Below, in pieces: positions 52,781-61,780 of a stretch of DNA of 64,000 bases (its first letter is position 1; the number at the start of each line of letters is the position of its first letter). The notes beneath the pieces were generated by a model that ran no database searches, was not told where the DNA came from, and saw only the letters and a list, made by a program, of their open reading frames with translations. The DNA comes from Bradyrhizobium sp. LLZ17 (lineage in GTDB: Bacteria > Pseudomonadota > Alphaproteobacteria > Rhizobiales > Xanthobacteraceae): the NCBI RefSeq assembly GCF_041200145.1, contig NZ_CP165734.1, forward strand, positions 3,286,001 to 3,350,000, in the 5' to 3' direction. The position numbers and the translations under genes were made by a program.

Positions 52781-54809
52781 CGTCGTCGCTGCATTCGCCA
52801 TTCAGATAGGGATCGGCCGGCCGGAAAAATCGGCTGAAGCCGGCTTTGTCTACAGCCCTGCTTTGTGTCACGACGACGACCTTGCCGGCCGGTATTTCGC
52901 CGCATTCCTTGTTGGCCTTGCTGAAAAACTTGCGCTGCGGCAGCCCGAGCTTGACGCGCATCCGCGTTCCCGGAACCATTTTCGCGACGAGCAGGTCCGC
53001 GGTCGTGAGCAGACCCGCATAGCCGGGTTCGGTCTTCGGCAGGCTTTCGCCGCCCGGCGGCATCAGCTTCTCTGCGCCGATGCCGCGCAGCCGCGTGCGC
53101 AGCTTGCCGGAGTCGGGATCACCCGGATAGATCCAGCCGTCCTGCGACAGCATGAAGCGCAGTACGGCTGAGTCCTTGTCCGCGTCCGATTGTCCGGCCT
53201 TCAGGCCGAAATCAGAGTGGCAGCCGACGCAGTGCTTTTCGACAAGGCTCTTGCGCAGCGTGGTGAGCCGGATCCGATCTTGCGCGTCTTTGCCGACGAA
53301 GGCGGCGAGCTGGTCGATCAGCGCCAAGCTGCGCGTGTCGCAGGGCAGCGGCGGCGGCGGTTCGCCAGCGGCGCGATCGATGCGGATCACCGTCTGGTTC
53401 TTGTCCTCGACCAGCCAGATCGCGCCGTCCTCCGCGACCGTCATGCCGACCGGCGCGCCTTGCGGCCGCGCGCCGTTGACGCGGTGCCAGCCCGCGATCA
53501 GTTCCTCAAACGGCGCGGCAGCGACCTCGCCCGCGTCGGTCTGAAAGCTGCGGGTCGGGTCGGCCGCACAACTGATGTGATAGCGCACCGGCGCCGGGCT
53601 CGACTTGGGAAACCCGTGATCGTCGACGTCGTAGGCGAGGACCCTGCTTCCGGTCGGGCGATAGCCGTGCAGACCGACCAGGAGCTTGCCTTCGAGCTCC
53701 GGGAATTTGGCGCCGTGATAATAGAGCATCGCGAGCGGCGCGCCGTGCGGCGGCAGCAGCGACAACGGCTGCCTGTAGATGGCGTTGGCCGTGCAAAGGG
53801 ATTTGTAGGTCCCCGATTGCAGCACGGTTCTGAACTCGGGGCTCGGCGTCGACAGGTCGAAACAATAGGGCCAACCATAATGCCTGCCCTGCTCGATCGC
53901 GTTGATCTCTTCGTTCGGCTTGAAGATGTCGGGCAGGTCGCGGCCATTCTCGCCTTGCAGGAAGGCGTAGCCGGCATCGGGAAAGTTCGGGTGCAGCGCC
54001 ATCGCCATCGAGTTGCGCAGGCCGCGCGCATAGACGGCGTGGGGCGGATCGGTATCGCCAGGTTTCAAGGCCGGGAAAACACCGCCGGCGGGCGGCGTGA
54101 ACAGCCAGATCGCGGCCATCGCGGAGGCACCTTCAGCCGCCGCACAGGGCCGCGTGATCGGCGCGGACGTGATGCAGTCGTCGCTGTGGGCGCCGATATT
54201 GACGAACAGCCGGCCGGTCTTGTCAAAGACGAATTGCTTGAGCGGATGCGCGCTCTCGTCGAGCCTGGTGCCATCGGGCAGCGTAATGCGGCGGCCCGGC
54301 ATGTGGCGGATGACGGTCTCGACCGTGCCGCGCGGATTGTCCGCGAGCGGGTCGAACCGGAAGATGGTCTCGGCGGTCGAGGCGTAGAGCTTCCTGTCCG
54401 GACCGATCACAAGCCCGAACGGATATTCGACACCGGTCAACAGCTCCTTGAACCGCTGGCCTGGGGACGCATGCGGATCGAGCAGCAGCAACCGCCCGTC
54501 GGCATGGCCCCAACCGCCCATGTCTGCGACCACGAAGAGATCATGGCCGGGCACCTGGATGATCGAGCGCGGAAATTTCAGATGGTCCTCTTCGCTGGCG
54601 ACAAGGCCGGCGCAAAATCCCGCCTTCATGTCGATCTGGATTTTGGGAAAAGCGAGATCGCCGCTGCCGCAGGTCTCAGCTCCGATGGCGTAGCCGCTCT
54701 TGCGCGCCGGTTCCGATGACGCCATCGAGGCGAGGCCGAGCAGGGCAACCAGGGCGGCCATGCATGCACGCGCGCTTCGGCGTTCACGCGAGAATGTGAG
54801 GTGGTTCAC
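52737..54809 (-). CDS. PQQ-dependent sugar dehydrogenase with C-terminal heme c motif
   Basis: 690 aa. A signal peptide ends near LGLASMASSEPA. A propeller of the soluble glucose/aldose sugar dehydrogenase type follows (FPRSIIQVPGHDLFVVADMGG, VYARGLRNSMAMALHPNF, DIFKPNEEINAIEQGRHYGWPYC). At about residues 525-535 HCVGCHSDFG gives a CxxCH heme c site, with MPPGGESLP further on as a possible axial Met. So the chain could oxidise a sugar through PQQ and pass electrons to its own cytochrome domain. First gene of a two-gene operon with the SMP-30-like lactonase. Confidence 0.82.
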   Translation of the reverse strand: MNHLTFSRERRSARACMAALVALLGLASMASSEPARKSGYAIGAETCGSGDLAFPKIQIDMKAGFCAGLVASEEDHLKFPRSIIQVPGHDLFVVADMGGWGHADGRLLLLDPHASPGQRFKELLTGVEYPFGLVIGPDRKLYASTAETIFRFDPLADNPRGTVETVIRHMPGRRITLPDGTRLDESAHPLKQFVFDKTGRLFVNIGAHSDDCITSAPITRPCAAAEGASAMAAIWLFTPPAGGVFPALKPGDTDPPHAVYARGLRNSMAMALHPNFPDAGYAFLQGENGRDLPDIFKPNEEINAIEQGRHYGWPYCFDLSTPSPEFRTVLQSGTYKSLCTANAIYRQPLSLLPPHGAPLAMLYYHGAKFPELEGKLLVGLHGYRPTGSRVLAYDVDDHGFPKSSPAPVRYHISCAADPTRSFQTDAGEVAAAPFEELIAGWHRVNGARPQGAPVGMTVAEDGAIWLVEDKNQTVIRIDRAAGEPPPPLPCDTRSLALIDQLAAFVGKDAQDRIRLTTLRKSLVEKHCVGCHSDFGLKAGQSDADKDSAVLRFMLSQDGWIYPGDPDSGKLRTRLRGIGAEKLMPPGGESLPKTEPGYAGLLTTADLLVAKMVPGTRMRVKLGLPQRKFFSKANKECGEIPAGKVVVVTQSRAVDKAGFSRFFRPADPYLNGECSDDDGYYIRQEFLVPVQ

Positions 54810-55015
54810 GGCAGCCTCCCGGATTTTCCGTCCAGGGTTGTTCCATGCCGCCCAAGCGCCGTCCAGTTGATCAACACCCCCTTGTGATCAAACCCCCAGG
54901 GGTCTTCGACCCGACCAATATCCGTAGATCCCTTACCGGGCTCGACCCGAATGTTTCGCGAAGGCTTCAGATGGTATTCGTGTGCCGTCCTCATCGCTCT
55001 CGACAGGAGGCGTGT

Positions 55016-55249
55016 ATGGTCCAGATGTATTTCCACTGCTCCAATGCCGAAGGCACGCTGATCGATCGGTATGGCACTGCGGTCGCCAACCTGACCGAGG
55101 CGCGCGACCGCGCCGCCCAGATCATGCAATCGATGATTCGGACGCCCGGCGCCGAGGATTGGCGCGACTGGGTCATCCATATCAGCGACGACGATGGCGA
55201 GGAGATCTTCGAACTCCCCTTCACCGCCATGCTCGGCAAGCCGCATTGA
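55016..55249 (+). CDS. DUF6894 family small protein
   Basis: 77 aa, starting at ATG 55016 right behind AGGAGG (55005-55010). MYFHCSNAEGTLIDRYGTAV, then LTEARDRAAQIMQSM, then DWVIHISDDDGEEIFELPF is the pattern of short rhizobial DUF6894 proteins. Soluble, function unknown, often expressed under stress in Bradyrhizobium by my recollection. A second small ORF begins 10 bases later. Confidence 0.75.
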   Translation: MVQMYFHCSNAEGTLIDRYGTAVANLTEARDRAAQIMQSMIRTPGAEDWRDWVIHISDDDGEEIFELPFTAMLGKPH

Positions 55250-55258
55250 GGTGATGTC

Positions 55259-55435
55259 GTGCTGCTCGCTTCACTGACCCTGCTCTGCCAGCCCCTGAGC
55301 TTCGTTGCCACCAAATGGCAGAAGCTGGTGCGGATCGCGGCCAATCCCTATCGCCCGGAACTTCACTACATGCGCGGGCCTGGCCCAAAATGGCACGCCA
55401 AGTATCAGGCCAGCCGCCTGAGCCGCGAGCTCTGA
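55259..55435 (+). CDS. Small hypothetical protein (58 aa)
   Basis: GTG start at 55259; the reading goes VLLASLTLLCQPLSFVATKW, then ANPYRPELHYMRGPGPKWH and a basic tail ending SRLSREL. A short hydrophobic start followed by a proline/aromatic-rich middle. Placed 10 bases after the DUF6894 gene, so co-transcription is likely. No known family and no strong ribosome-binding site. Confidence 0.4.
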   Translation: MLLASLTLLCQPLSFVATKWQKLVRIAANPYRPELHYMRGPGPKWHAKYQASRLSREL

Positions 55436-55798
55436 GGTCTGCGGCTTCGCCGCTCTTTCCTGAAAAAGCTCTCTCCATTGTTCATGTCCGGGCCTAGCCG
55501 CCCGAAGGACGGCGTCGCTTCCGCTCGCCTATGCCCCGGGCATCGACGTTTTTGGCATCTGCCCGAAAGACGTGGATGGCCGGGACAAGCCCGGCCATGA
55601 CGGCGGGAACGCTTGCCCCGGCTCACCGCCCCGTAAACTGCGCCTTTGCGCTTGATCCCGCGCCTGTTTCAAACCTGCCATGTCGCTTCTCGCCGTGGAT
55701 GTTCTCGTTGGCGGCAATGTGCCAATCTTGGCCTGCTCCGCCAATTGCAGCGGCCAACGTCAGCGCAACGAAGCCAAGACAACACACAAGACGACATC
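55436..55798. other. 363-bp spacer with dispersed hairpins
   Basis: No gene supported. Holds a perfect 9-bp hairpin at 55576-55598 (ATGGCCGGG, ACAAG, CCCGGCCAT), a common Bradyrhizobium intergenic motif. Several C/G-rich half-palindromes surround it. The end of the stretch must contain the promoter of the gamma-glutamyltransferase gene. Confidence 0.5.
55576..55598. repeat. Perfect 9-bp hairpin in a dispersed intergenic repeat
   Basis: ATGGCCGGG and CCCGGCCAT with loop ACAAG. This type of element occurs in many intergenic regions of Bradyrhizobium genomes as I recall. It may act as a terminator for the two small genes upstream. Confidence 0.6.
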
Positions 55799-57387
55799 AT
55801 GCCTCACCAGTTCAGCCTCGCCCAGGCCATCCGCAAGCCCGCAATCAAGTCCAGGGGCGGCATCGTCGCGGCGCAGTCGCGACGGGCGGCCGAAGTGGGA
55901 GCGCAGGTGCTGGCGGCGGGTGGCGACTGCGTCGACGCAATCGTCGCGACCACCTTTGCGCTGAACGTGCTGGAGCCCTGGAACAGCGGCATCGGCGGCG
56001 GCGGCGCGATGGTGCTCTACCGCGCCAAGGAAAACCGCTACGAGGTGATCGACTACGGTATGTGTGCGCCGCAGAGCCTGCGTCTTGCCGACTATCCGCT
56101 CAGCGGCGACGGGGCAGCTTCCGATCTGTTTCCCTGGTCGCGGGTGAAGGACGACCGCAACATCCACGGCCCCGGCGCGATCGCCGTGCCCGGCGTCGTT
56201 GCCGGCATGGAAGAAGCGCATCGTCGCCACGCCAAGCTGCCATGGAAGGATCTGGTCGCGCCGTCAGTCGCGCTCGCCGGCGAAGGCCTGCTGGTCGATT
56301 GGTGGACCACACTGACCATCGCGAGCGCGGCCGCCGACCTTCGCCGCTATCCCGCGAGCGCGGCAGCGTTCCTCAAGGACGGCCTGCCGCCAAGCCCGGC
56401 ATGGGCCATCAAGTCAGAGACGCGACTGCCGCAGGATAGGTTGAAGGCGACACTGTCGCGCCTTGCCGAAGCCGGGCCGCGCGACTTCTACCAGGGCGAT
56501 CTCGCCAGGAGCATCGCTTCAGACGTCCAGGCCGACGGCGGCGCGCTGTCGGTGGAGGACCTGGCGGCATTCCGCAGCTATCTGCGCGAGCCGCTGGCGA
56601 TTCCCTATCGCGGCGGCAAGGTGCTTGCCACGCCTGAGCTCACGGCCGGACCGACATTGGCGCATGCGCTGCGCCTGCTGCAGCAGAATCTGAAGCCGGC
56701 AGGCACGCCTAACGCGGCCGCCTACGCCGAATATGCGCTCGCTTTGCAATCGGCCTATCGCGAGCGGCTCAGGGACATGGGCGATGCCGACGGCAAACGG
56801 TCGCTCGGTGCCGACTACCTGGCGCCCGCCTGCACCACGCATTTCTCGGTGGTCGACCGCCACGGCAACATCGCCGCGGTGACCCAGACGCTTCTCTCGT
56901 CGTTCGGCTCGAAATACGTGACGCCGCACACCGGCATCGCCATGAACAACGGCATCATGTGGTTTGATCCGACCCCAGGCACCACCAACTCACTCGCCCC
57001 CGGCAAGCGCTGCCTCACCAACTACACGCCCGTCATCGCCGAAACCAGACATGGCAAGCGCCTCGCGGTCGGCGCCTCCGGCGGCCGCCGCATCCTGCCG
57101 GCGGTGATGCAGCTTGCGTCCTTTGCAATGGATTTTGGCATGGAGCTCGATGCCGCAATTCACCAGCCGCGCATCGACGCCAGCGAGGGCGCGATCGTGA
57201 TCGGCGACACCCGCCTGCCCGCGGAGGTCCACAAGCGCTCGCAGCGCGGTTCGACTATCAGGAGGCGCAGGTGCAGGCGGTCCCGGCGAAGTTCGCCTGC
57301 CCGAGCGTCGTGATGCGCGATGGCGACGTCAACTCAGGCGCCGTCGAGATTTTCCAGCCCTGGGCCGACGCGGTGGCGGAGGGCTAG
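55799..57387 (+). pseudogene. Gamma-glutamyltransferase family protein, frameshifted near the C-terminus
   Basis: Reconstructed about 529 aa. MPHQFSLAQAIRKPAIKSRGG, NSGIGGGGAMVLYRAKE, and CTTHFSVVDRHGN with the autoprocessing/nucleophile Thr (Thr346) are the Ntn-hydrolase signatures of this family. There is no signal peptide, so it may be a cytoplasmic or GGT-like hydrolase. One base appears to be missing at 57234-57236 (AAGCGCTC, expected AAG GCG CTC), giving a false end at 57313. In the true frame it continues RFDYQEAQVQAV to TAG 57385-57387, which overlaps the stop of the converging FAD oxidoreductase. Confidence 0.8.
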
Positions 57388-58670
57388 ATCCCCAGTCGGT
57401 CGCGCACGCGACCCGCGATCACGGCCGTGGTCACGCCCACCGGCCAGAACGCATGCATCGGGATCGGCTTGATGCCGGTGAGGGGCATGTCGAGCTCGGC
57501 CTTGGCGCCGCCGACCAGGCGGCGCGCGAGCTGCGCGCCCATTGCGGTCGAGAGCGCGACGCCGCGACCATTACAGCCGAGCGAGATCAGGATGTTCTCC
57601 GCCGGCTCATGCACGTGCGGATAATGGTCCTTGGTGATGGCGAGGCGGCTGTTCCAGCCATGGGTCCAGCTGACGCCCTTGAGCTGCGGCCACAGCCGCT
57701 CGGCGTAACGCATGAGATAGGCGACGTCGCTCGGCGAGTTGATCCAGCGCATCGGGCCGCGGCCGCCCATCAACAGACGGCTATGCTGATCGATGCGGTA
57801 ATAGACCGTGATGTGCCCGCTCTCGTAGAGGACGGGGCGCGTCGGCATGATCGAGCGGGCGACCTCATCGGAGAGAGGTGCGGTCGCGGCAATCGACGAA
57901 AACACCGGCACGATGGTGCGGCGGAGCGCCGGCCAGAGGTCGTCGGTGAACCCGTTGGTCGCGAGCAGCACCTTGTCCGCATGCACGATCGCGCGCGGCG
58001 TCTCGATGCGCCAGCGCGTGCCCTCGCGGCGCAGCGACAGCGCCGGCGTCTCGCCATGAACCTTCGCGCCTGCGGAGATCGCGGCGCGCGCAAGGCCACG
58101 GGCGTAGCTCAGCGGATGCAGATCGCCGCCGCGCGTATCCAGCATGGCGCCGATGTAGCGGTCGGTGCCGGTCATCTCGCGCAACTGCTCGCGGTTCAGA
58201 TACGTCACCGGCATGCCGCGACGGATGCATTGCTGCGCTGTCTGCTCGATCGCGGCTGCGCTCGATCTGTTATAGGCGGCACGCAGCGTACCGTTCTGCC
58301 GCGCTTCGCACGGGATCTGATAGCGCCGGATCAGGTCGTGGGTGAAATTCGTCGTGCCGTAGGAAAACGCGATCATGCGGCGGCCGAGCTCGGCGCCGAA
58401 ATCGGCTTCGATCTGATCGGGATCGTGCTTCAATCCGGGATTGGTGTGGCCGCCATTGTTGCCGGATGCGCCCCAGCCCGGCTCCTGCGCCTCCAGCACC
58501 AGCGCCTCAACGCCCTGCTCGGCCAGATGCAACGCGGTGGAGAGACCGGTGTAGCCGCCGCCGATGATGGCGACCGAGACGGTGCTGTCCGTGTCGAGCG
58601 GCGGCGTGGCGACGGGTGCCACGGCGGTGTCGGCATAGAGCGAGGGCGGCAAGGGCAGACGCGTGTTCAT
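57384..58670 (-). CDS. FAD-dependent amine/amino-acid oxidoreductase (PuuB/DadA-like)
   Basis: 428 aa. The FAD-binding motif VAIIGGGYTGLSTALHLAEQG is at residues about 32-53, followed by EAQEPGWGASGNNGGHTNPG. The substrate half has GHITVYYRIDQHSRLLMGG and LGCNGRGVALSTAMG near the end. The GGGYTGLSTA type is typical of gamma-glutamylputrescine oxidase-like enzymes. ATG 58670 begins the N-terminal helix. It follows the ABC importer genes on the same strand with an 11-base gap, so it probably uses the imported substrate. Confidence 0.84.
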   Translation of the reverse strand: MNTRLPLPPSLYADTAVAPVATPPLDTDSTVSVAIIGGGYTGLSTALHLAEQGVEALVLEAQEPGWGASGNNGGHTNPGLKHDPDQIEADFGAELGRRMIAFSYGTTNFTHDLIRRYQIPCEARQNGTLRAAYNRSSAAAIEQTAQQCIRRGMPVTYLNREQLREMTGTDRYIGAMLDTRGGDLHPLSYARGLARAAISAGAKVHGETPALSLRREGTRWRIETPRAIVHADKVLLATNGFTDDLWPALRRTIVPVFSSIAATAPLSDEVARSIMPTRPVLYESGHITVYYRIDQHSRLLMGGRGPMRWINSPSDVAYLMRYAERLWPQLKGVSWTHGWNSRLAITKDHYPHVHEPAENILISLGCNGRGVALSTAMGAQLARRLVGGAKAELDMPLTGIKPIPMHAFWPVGVTTAVIAGRVRDRLGI

Positions 58671-58680
58671 GGCAGACCGA

Positions 58681-59413
58681 TCAGAGCGGATGCAGGACCC
58701 GGCGCAAAAAGTCCTGGGTGCGCGGATGCTGGGGTTGATTGAGCAGCGCCTTGGCCGGCCCCTGCTCGACAATGACGCCGCCGTCGATGAACAGCACGCG
58801 GTCGGCGACGTCGCGGGCAAAGCCCATCTCGTGGGTGACCACGACCATGGTCATGCCGTCGTCGGCGAGCTTGCGCATCACGCCGAGGACGTCACCGACC
58901 AGCTCGGGATCCAGCGCCGAGGTCGGTTCGTCGAACAGGATCGCCTTGGGCTGCATCGCCAGCGCACGCGCGATCGCGACGCGCTGCTGCTGGCCGCCGG
59001 AGAGCTGCGGCGGATGGGCGTCGGCCTTTTTCCGCCAACCCCACTTGCGCGAGCAGCGCGCGGCCGCGCGCGAGCACCGCAGCGCGCGGCTCCTTCTTCA
59101 CATAGAGCGGACCTTCGACCACGTTCTCCAGCACCGTGCGATGCGGAAACAGGTTGAAGCGCTGGAACACCATCGAGACCTGGGTGCGGACTTTGACGAT
59201 CGACGGCGCATCGCGGTCGACCTTCAGGCCTTCGAGGCTGATCTCGCCGCGATCATAGCTTTCGAGCCCGTTGATGCAGCGCAGGATGGTGGACTTGCCT
59301 GAGCCAGACGGTCCGATGATGCAGACCACCTCGCCTTTCTGGACGGAGGCCGTGATGCCCTTGAGCACCTCGTTCTCGCCGAAGCTCTTGTGGACGTCGC
59401 TGAGCTCGATCAT
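58681..59413 (-). pseudogene. Polar amino acid ABC transporter ATP-binding protein, frameshifted
   Basis: Reconstructed about 244 aa. IIGPSGSGKSTILRCING (Walker A), [17 protein letters not shown] (signature), [16 protein letters not shown] (Walker B) and VVTHEMGFA (H-loop) are all there but in two frames. The break is a T run at 59027-59031 (A5 on the coding strand); one A fewer restores [15 protein letters not shown]. Homopolymer length is a classic error type, so the gene may be intact in the organism. The start overlaps the permease stop (ATGA). Confidence 0.82.
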
Positions 59414-60063
59414 TTCTTGCCCGCCCGCTCCTCGAAATGGCGGACCAGCAGGATCAGCGGAATGCTCATGGTCAGATACATCAGCGCGACCATCGTGAAC
59501 ACGTTGGTGTTCTTGAAGGTCGAGGATGCGATCAGCTTGCCCTGAAGCGCGAGCTCGGCGACCGTGATGGTGGAGGCTTGCGAGGAATCCTTCAGCATCA
59601 TGATCATGACGTTGCCGTAGGGCGGCAGCACGATCCGCACCGCCTGCGGCAGCACAACACGGCGCATGGTCAGCCACCAGCCCATGCCGATCGACTGCGC
59701 CGCCTCGATCTGTCCTTTGTCGATGGCCTCGATCCCGGCGCGGAAGTTCTCGGCCTGGTAGGCCGAGTAGGCGATGCCGAGCCCGAGGATCGCCGCCTGC
59801 AAGGCGGACAGCGTCACGCCGAGATCCGGCATCACGAAATAGAGATAGAACAACAGCACGATGATCGGAATGCCGCGGATCACGTTGATCAGGCTGGCGC
59901 TGAGCATCGACAGGACCTTGATACCGGAGACCCGCATCATCGCCCAGACCAGGCCCAGCACCGTCGAGAGCAGCAGCGAGCCGATCGTGACGATGATCGT
60001 CAGCGCGACGCCGCTCATCAGGATCGGGAAGAACTCGACGGCGTCGTGCCAGAAGCCTTTCAT
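59410..60063 (-). CDS. Polar amino acid ABC transporter permease
   Basis: 217 aa with five hydrophobic segments. HisM/GlnP-type features: GVALTIIVTIGSLLLSTVLG, INVIRGIPIIVLLFYLYF, and the ATPase-contacting EAA loop IEAAQSIGMGWWLTMRRVVLPQA. It forms the membrane channel; only one permease gene is present, so the channel is probably a homodimer. Overlaps the ATPase gene downstream by four bases. It follows the binding-protein gene after about 30 bases. Confidence 0.88.
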   Translation of the reverse strand: MKGFWHDAVEFFPILMSGVALTIIVTIGSLLLSTVLGLVWAMMRVSGIKVLSMLSASLINVIRGIPIIVLLFYLYFVMPDLGVTLSALQAAILGLGIAYSAYQAENFRAGIEAIDKGQIEAAQSIGMGWWLTMRRVVLPQAVRIVLPPYGNVMIMMLKDSSQASTITVAELALQGKLIASSTFKNTNVFTMVALMYLTMSIPLILLVRHFEERAGKK

Positions 60064-60094
60064 CGGCCAGCCTTCATCGAGCGGCTCCCAACGA

Positions 60095-60859
60095 TCAACC
60101 CTGCGCCTTCTGGCCCCACTTCTCGAGGATCTTGTCGATGGTGCCGGCGGCCTTCAGCTTGGCAAGCGAGGCGTTGATCTTGCCGAGCAACGCGCTGTCG
60201 CCCTTGCGCACGCCGATCCCGACCGAGCCGACGGTGACGGGCTTGTAGCCGTCGACCAAACGCACCTCGGGGAAGCCGCCCTGCTTCAGATTGTAGGCGA
60301 GGATCGGATAATCGGCGTAGCCGGCCTTGAGGCGGCCGGTGTTCACGTCGCGCAGGATGTCGGGGATGGTGTCGTAGGCCTTGACCTCGGCGAACAGGCC
60401 GGACTTCTTCAGCGCGTCGACGAAGGCGGTGCCGACCTGGGCGCCGACAGTCTCGCCCTTGAGATCGTCCTGCGTGGCATAGGCCTTGGTGTCGGCCTTT
60501 GGCACCACGAGGCCTTCGCCGTAGGTGTAGATCGGGTTGGAGAAGTCGACGACCTCCTTGCGCGGCGCCGTGATGAACATCGCTGCCGCAATAATGTCGA
60601 TCTTGCTGGAGGTCAGCGACGGGATCAGGGCAGAGAACTGCATCGGCTCGATCTGCACGTTGAAGCCGGCATCCTTGCCGATCTCGGTGACGAGATCGAC
60701 CATGATGCCTTGAATGGTGTTGGTCTTGGTGTCGAGGAAGGTGAAGGGAATGCCCGTCGGCGTCGAGCCGACCTTCAGCACCTGCTGCGCGGAGACAGGC
60801 AGGGTGGCCGACATCGCGAGCGCCGCGACTGCGGCCTGGACAAAACGCTTCAACGCCAT
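60095..60859 (-). CDS. Polar amino acid ABC transporter substrate-binding protein
   Basis: 254 aa. The signal peptide ends at TLPVSAQQ. The type II (lysine/arginine/ornithine or glutamine) binder pattern follows: LKVGSTPTGIPFTFLDTKTN, VDLVTEIGKDAGFNVQ, RKEVVDFSNPIYTYGEG, KGETVGAQVGTAF. It should capture a polar amino acid or amine. First gene of the importer operon. ATG 60859 starts the signal peptide; the region upstream to 61022 must hold the promoter and likely the binding site of the XRE-cupin regulator. Confidence 0.88.
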   Translation of the reverse strand: MALKRFVQAAVAALAMSATLPVSAQQVLKVGSTPTGIPFTFLDTKTNTIQGIMVDLVTEIGKDAGFNVQIEPMQFSALIPSLTSSKIDIIAAAMFITAPRKEVVDFSNPIYTYGEGLVVPKADTKAYATQDDLKGETVGAQVGTAFVDALKKSGLFAEVKAYDTIPDILRDVNTGRLKAGYADYPILAYNLKQGGFPEVRLVDGYKPVTVGSVGIGVRKGDSALLGKINASLAKLKAAGTIDKILEKWGQKAQG

Positions 60860-61022
60860 CGCATCCCCCTTTGGGTCCGGCCGCTTGCGGCGCTCGCAGA
60901 TGTCATGATCGCAGACATTGCGGGCCAAGCCGTTTCAGCCTAGTTTCACCAATATGAAAATTTGGTCACACTTTGGCGCATGACGCAAGCGGTTTTCATG
61001 CACATGAAGGAAGCGGTTTGAC

Positions 61023-61679
61023 GTGAGCGGTGGCAAACGAATGCGCAAACCGGCCGCCGCAAAGCCGGCGAAGCAGGTGAAGGCGATCGCGAGGCCGGCC
61101 GAGCCCGCGATGGACGTCGCGGTCGGCCGCCGCATTCGCGATCTCCGCCGCGTCAGACGGCTCTCTCTCGAAACCGTCGCAGAGCGCACCTTGCTGTCAA
61201 TCGGCTTTCTCAGCCAGATCGAGCGCGGCCTGTCCTCGCCCTCGCTGCGCGTGCTGGCGACGCTCGCAGACGTCCTCGGCGTCGGGATCGCCGCGCTGTT
61301 CGGCGCGAGCCCGAGCGGCGACGCCGCATCCGATCAGGTGGTGACGCGCGGATTGCAGCGGCCCGAGCTGAAACTCTGGCGCACCGGCGTCTCCAAGCAA
61401 TTGCTCAGCCCGGCCAGCGCCGACAACCGGCTCAATCTCTTCCTGGTGCATCTGGAGCCGGGAGGCTCGACCGGCGACGAGCTCTACACCCATGACGGCG
61501 AGGAAGCCGGCCTCGTGCTCGAAGGCGAGATGATGCTGAGGGTGGACAGCGAGACGTGGTCGCTGAAGACCGGCGACAGCTTTCGGTTCGCAAGCCGGAG
61601 GCCGCACCGGTTTTCCAATCCGGCCAACGACGCGAAGGCCGTGGTGCTGTGGGTGAATTGCGTGACGGGGTCGGCGTAG
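61023..61679 (+). CDS. XRE family regulator with C-terminal cupin domain
   Basis: 218 aa. The helix-turn-helix spans about residues 34-90 (VGRRIRDLRRVRRLSLETVAE, GFLSQIERGLSSPSLRVL). The cupin domain spans about 140-212 (LEPGGSTGDELYTHDGEEAG, RFASRRPHRFSNPAND). Many members (PuuR-like) repress polyamine or amino-acid catabolism genes and sense their substrate in the cupin. It diverges from the importer operon with 163 bases between, so it most likely controls that operon and its catabolic genes. GTG 61023 or ATG 61041 starts it. Confidence 0.87.
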   Translation: MSGGKRMRKPAAAKPAKQVKAIARPAEPAMDVAVGRRIRDLRRVRRLSLETVAERTLLSIGFLSQIERGLSSPSLRVLATLADVLGVGIAALFGASPSGDAASDQVVTRGLQRPELKLWRTGVSKQLLSPASADNRLNLFLVHLEPGGSTGDELYTHDGEEAGLVLEGEMMLRVDSETWSLKTGDSFRFASRRPHRFSNPANDAKAVVLWVNCVTGSA

Positions 61680-61685
61680 CGCAGC

Positions 61686-61767
61686 CGTCATTGCGAGCGA
61701 AGCGAAGCAATCCAGACTCTCTCACCGCGGAGGCATTCTGGATTGCTTCGCTTCGCTCGCAATGACG
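61686..61767. repeat. Dispersed inverted repeat with perfect 30-bp arms
   Basis: The arms at 61686-61715 and 61738-61767 are exact reverse complements (beginning CGTCATTGCGAGCGAAGCG) around a 22-base centre. Same family as 50579-50658, with a half copy at 16066. It lies between the converging regulator and dadA genes, where it could terminate both. Confidence 0.85.
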
Positions 61768-61780
61768 AGGGGACAGAGTG

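Noticed and set aside
53190..54719. 509-aa plus-strand ORF
   Set aside because: Shadow of the PQQ dehydrogenase; translation has no recognisable domain.
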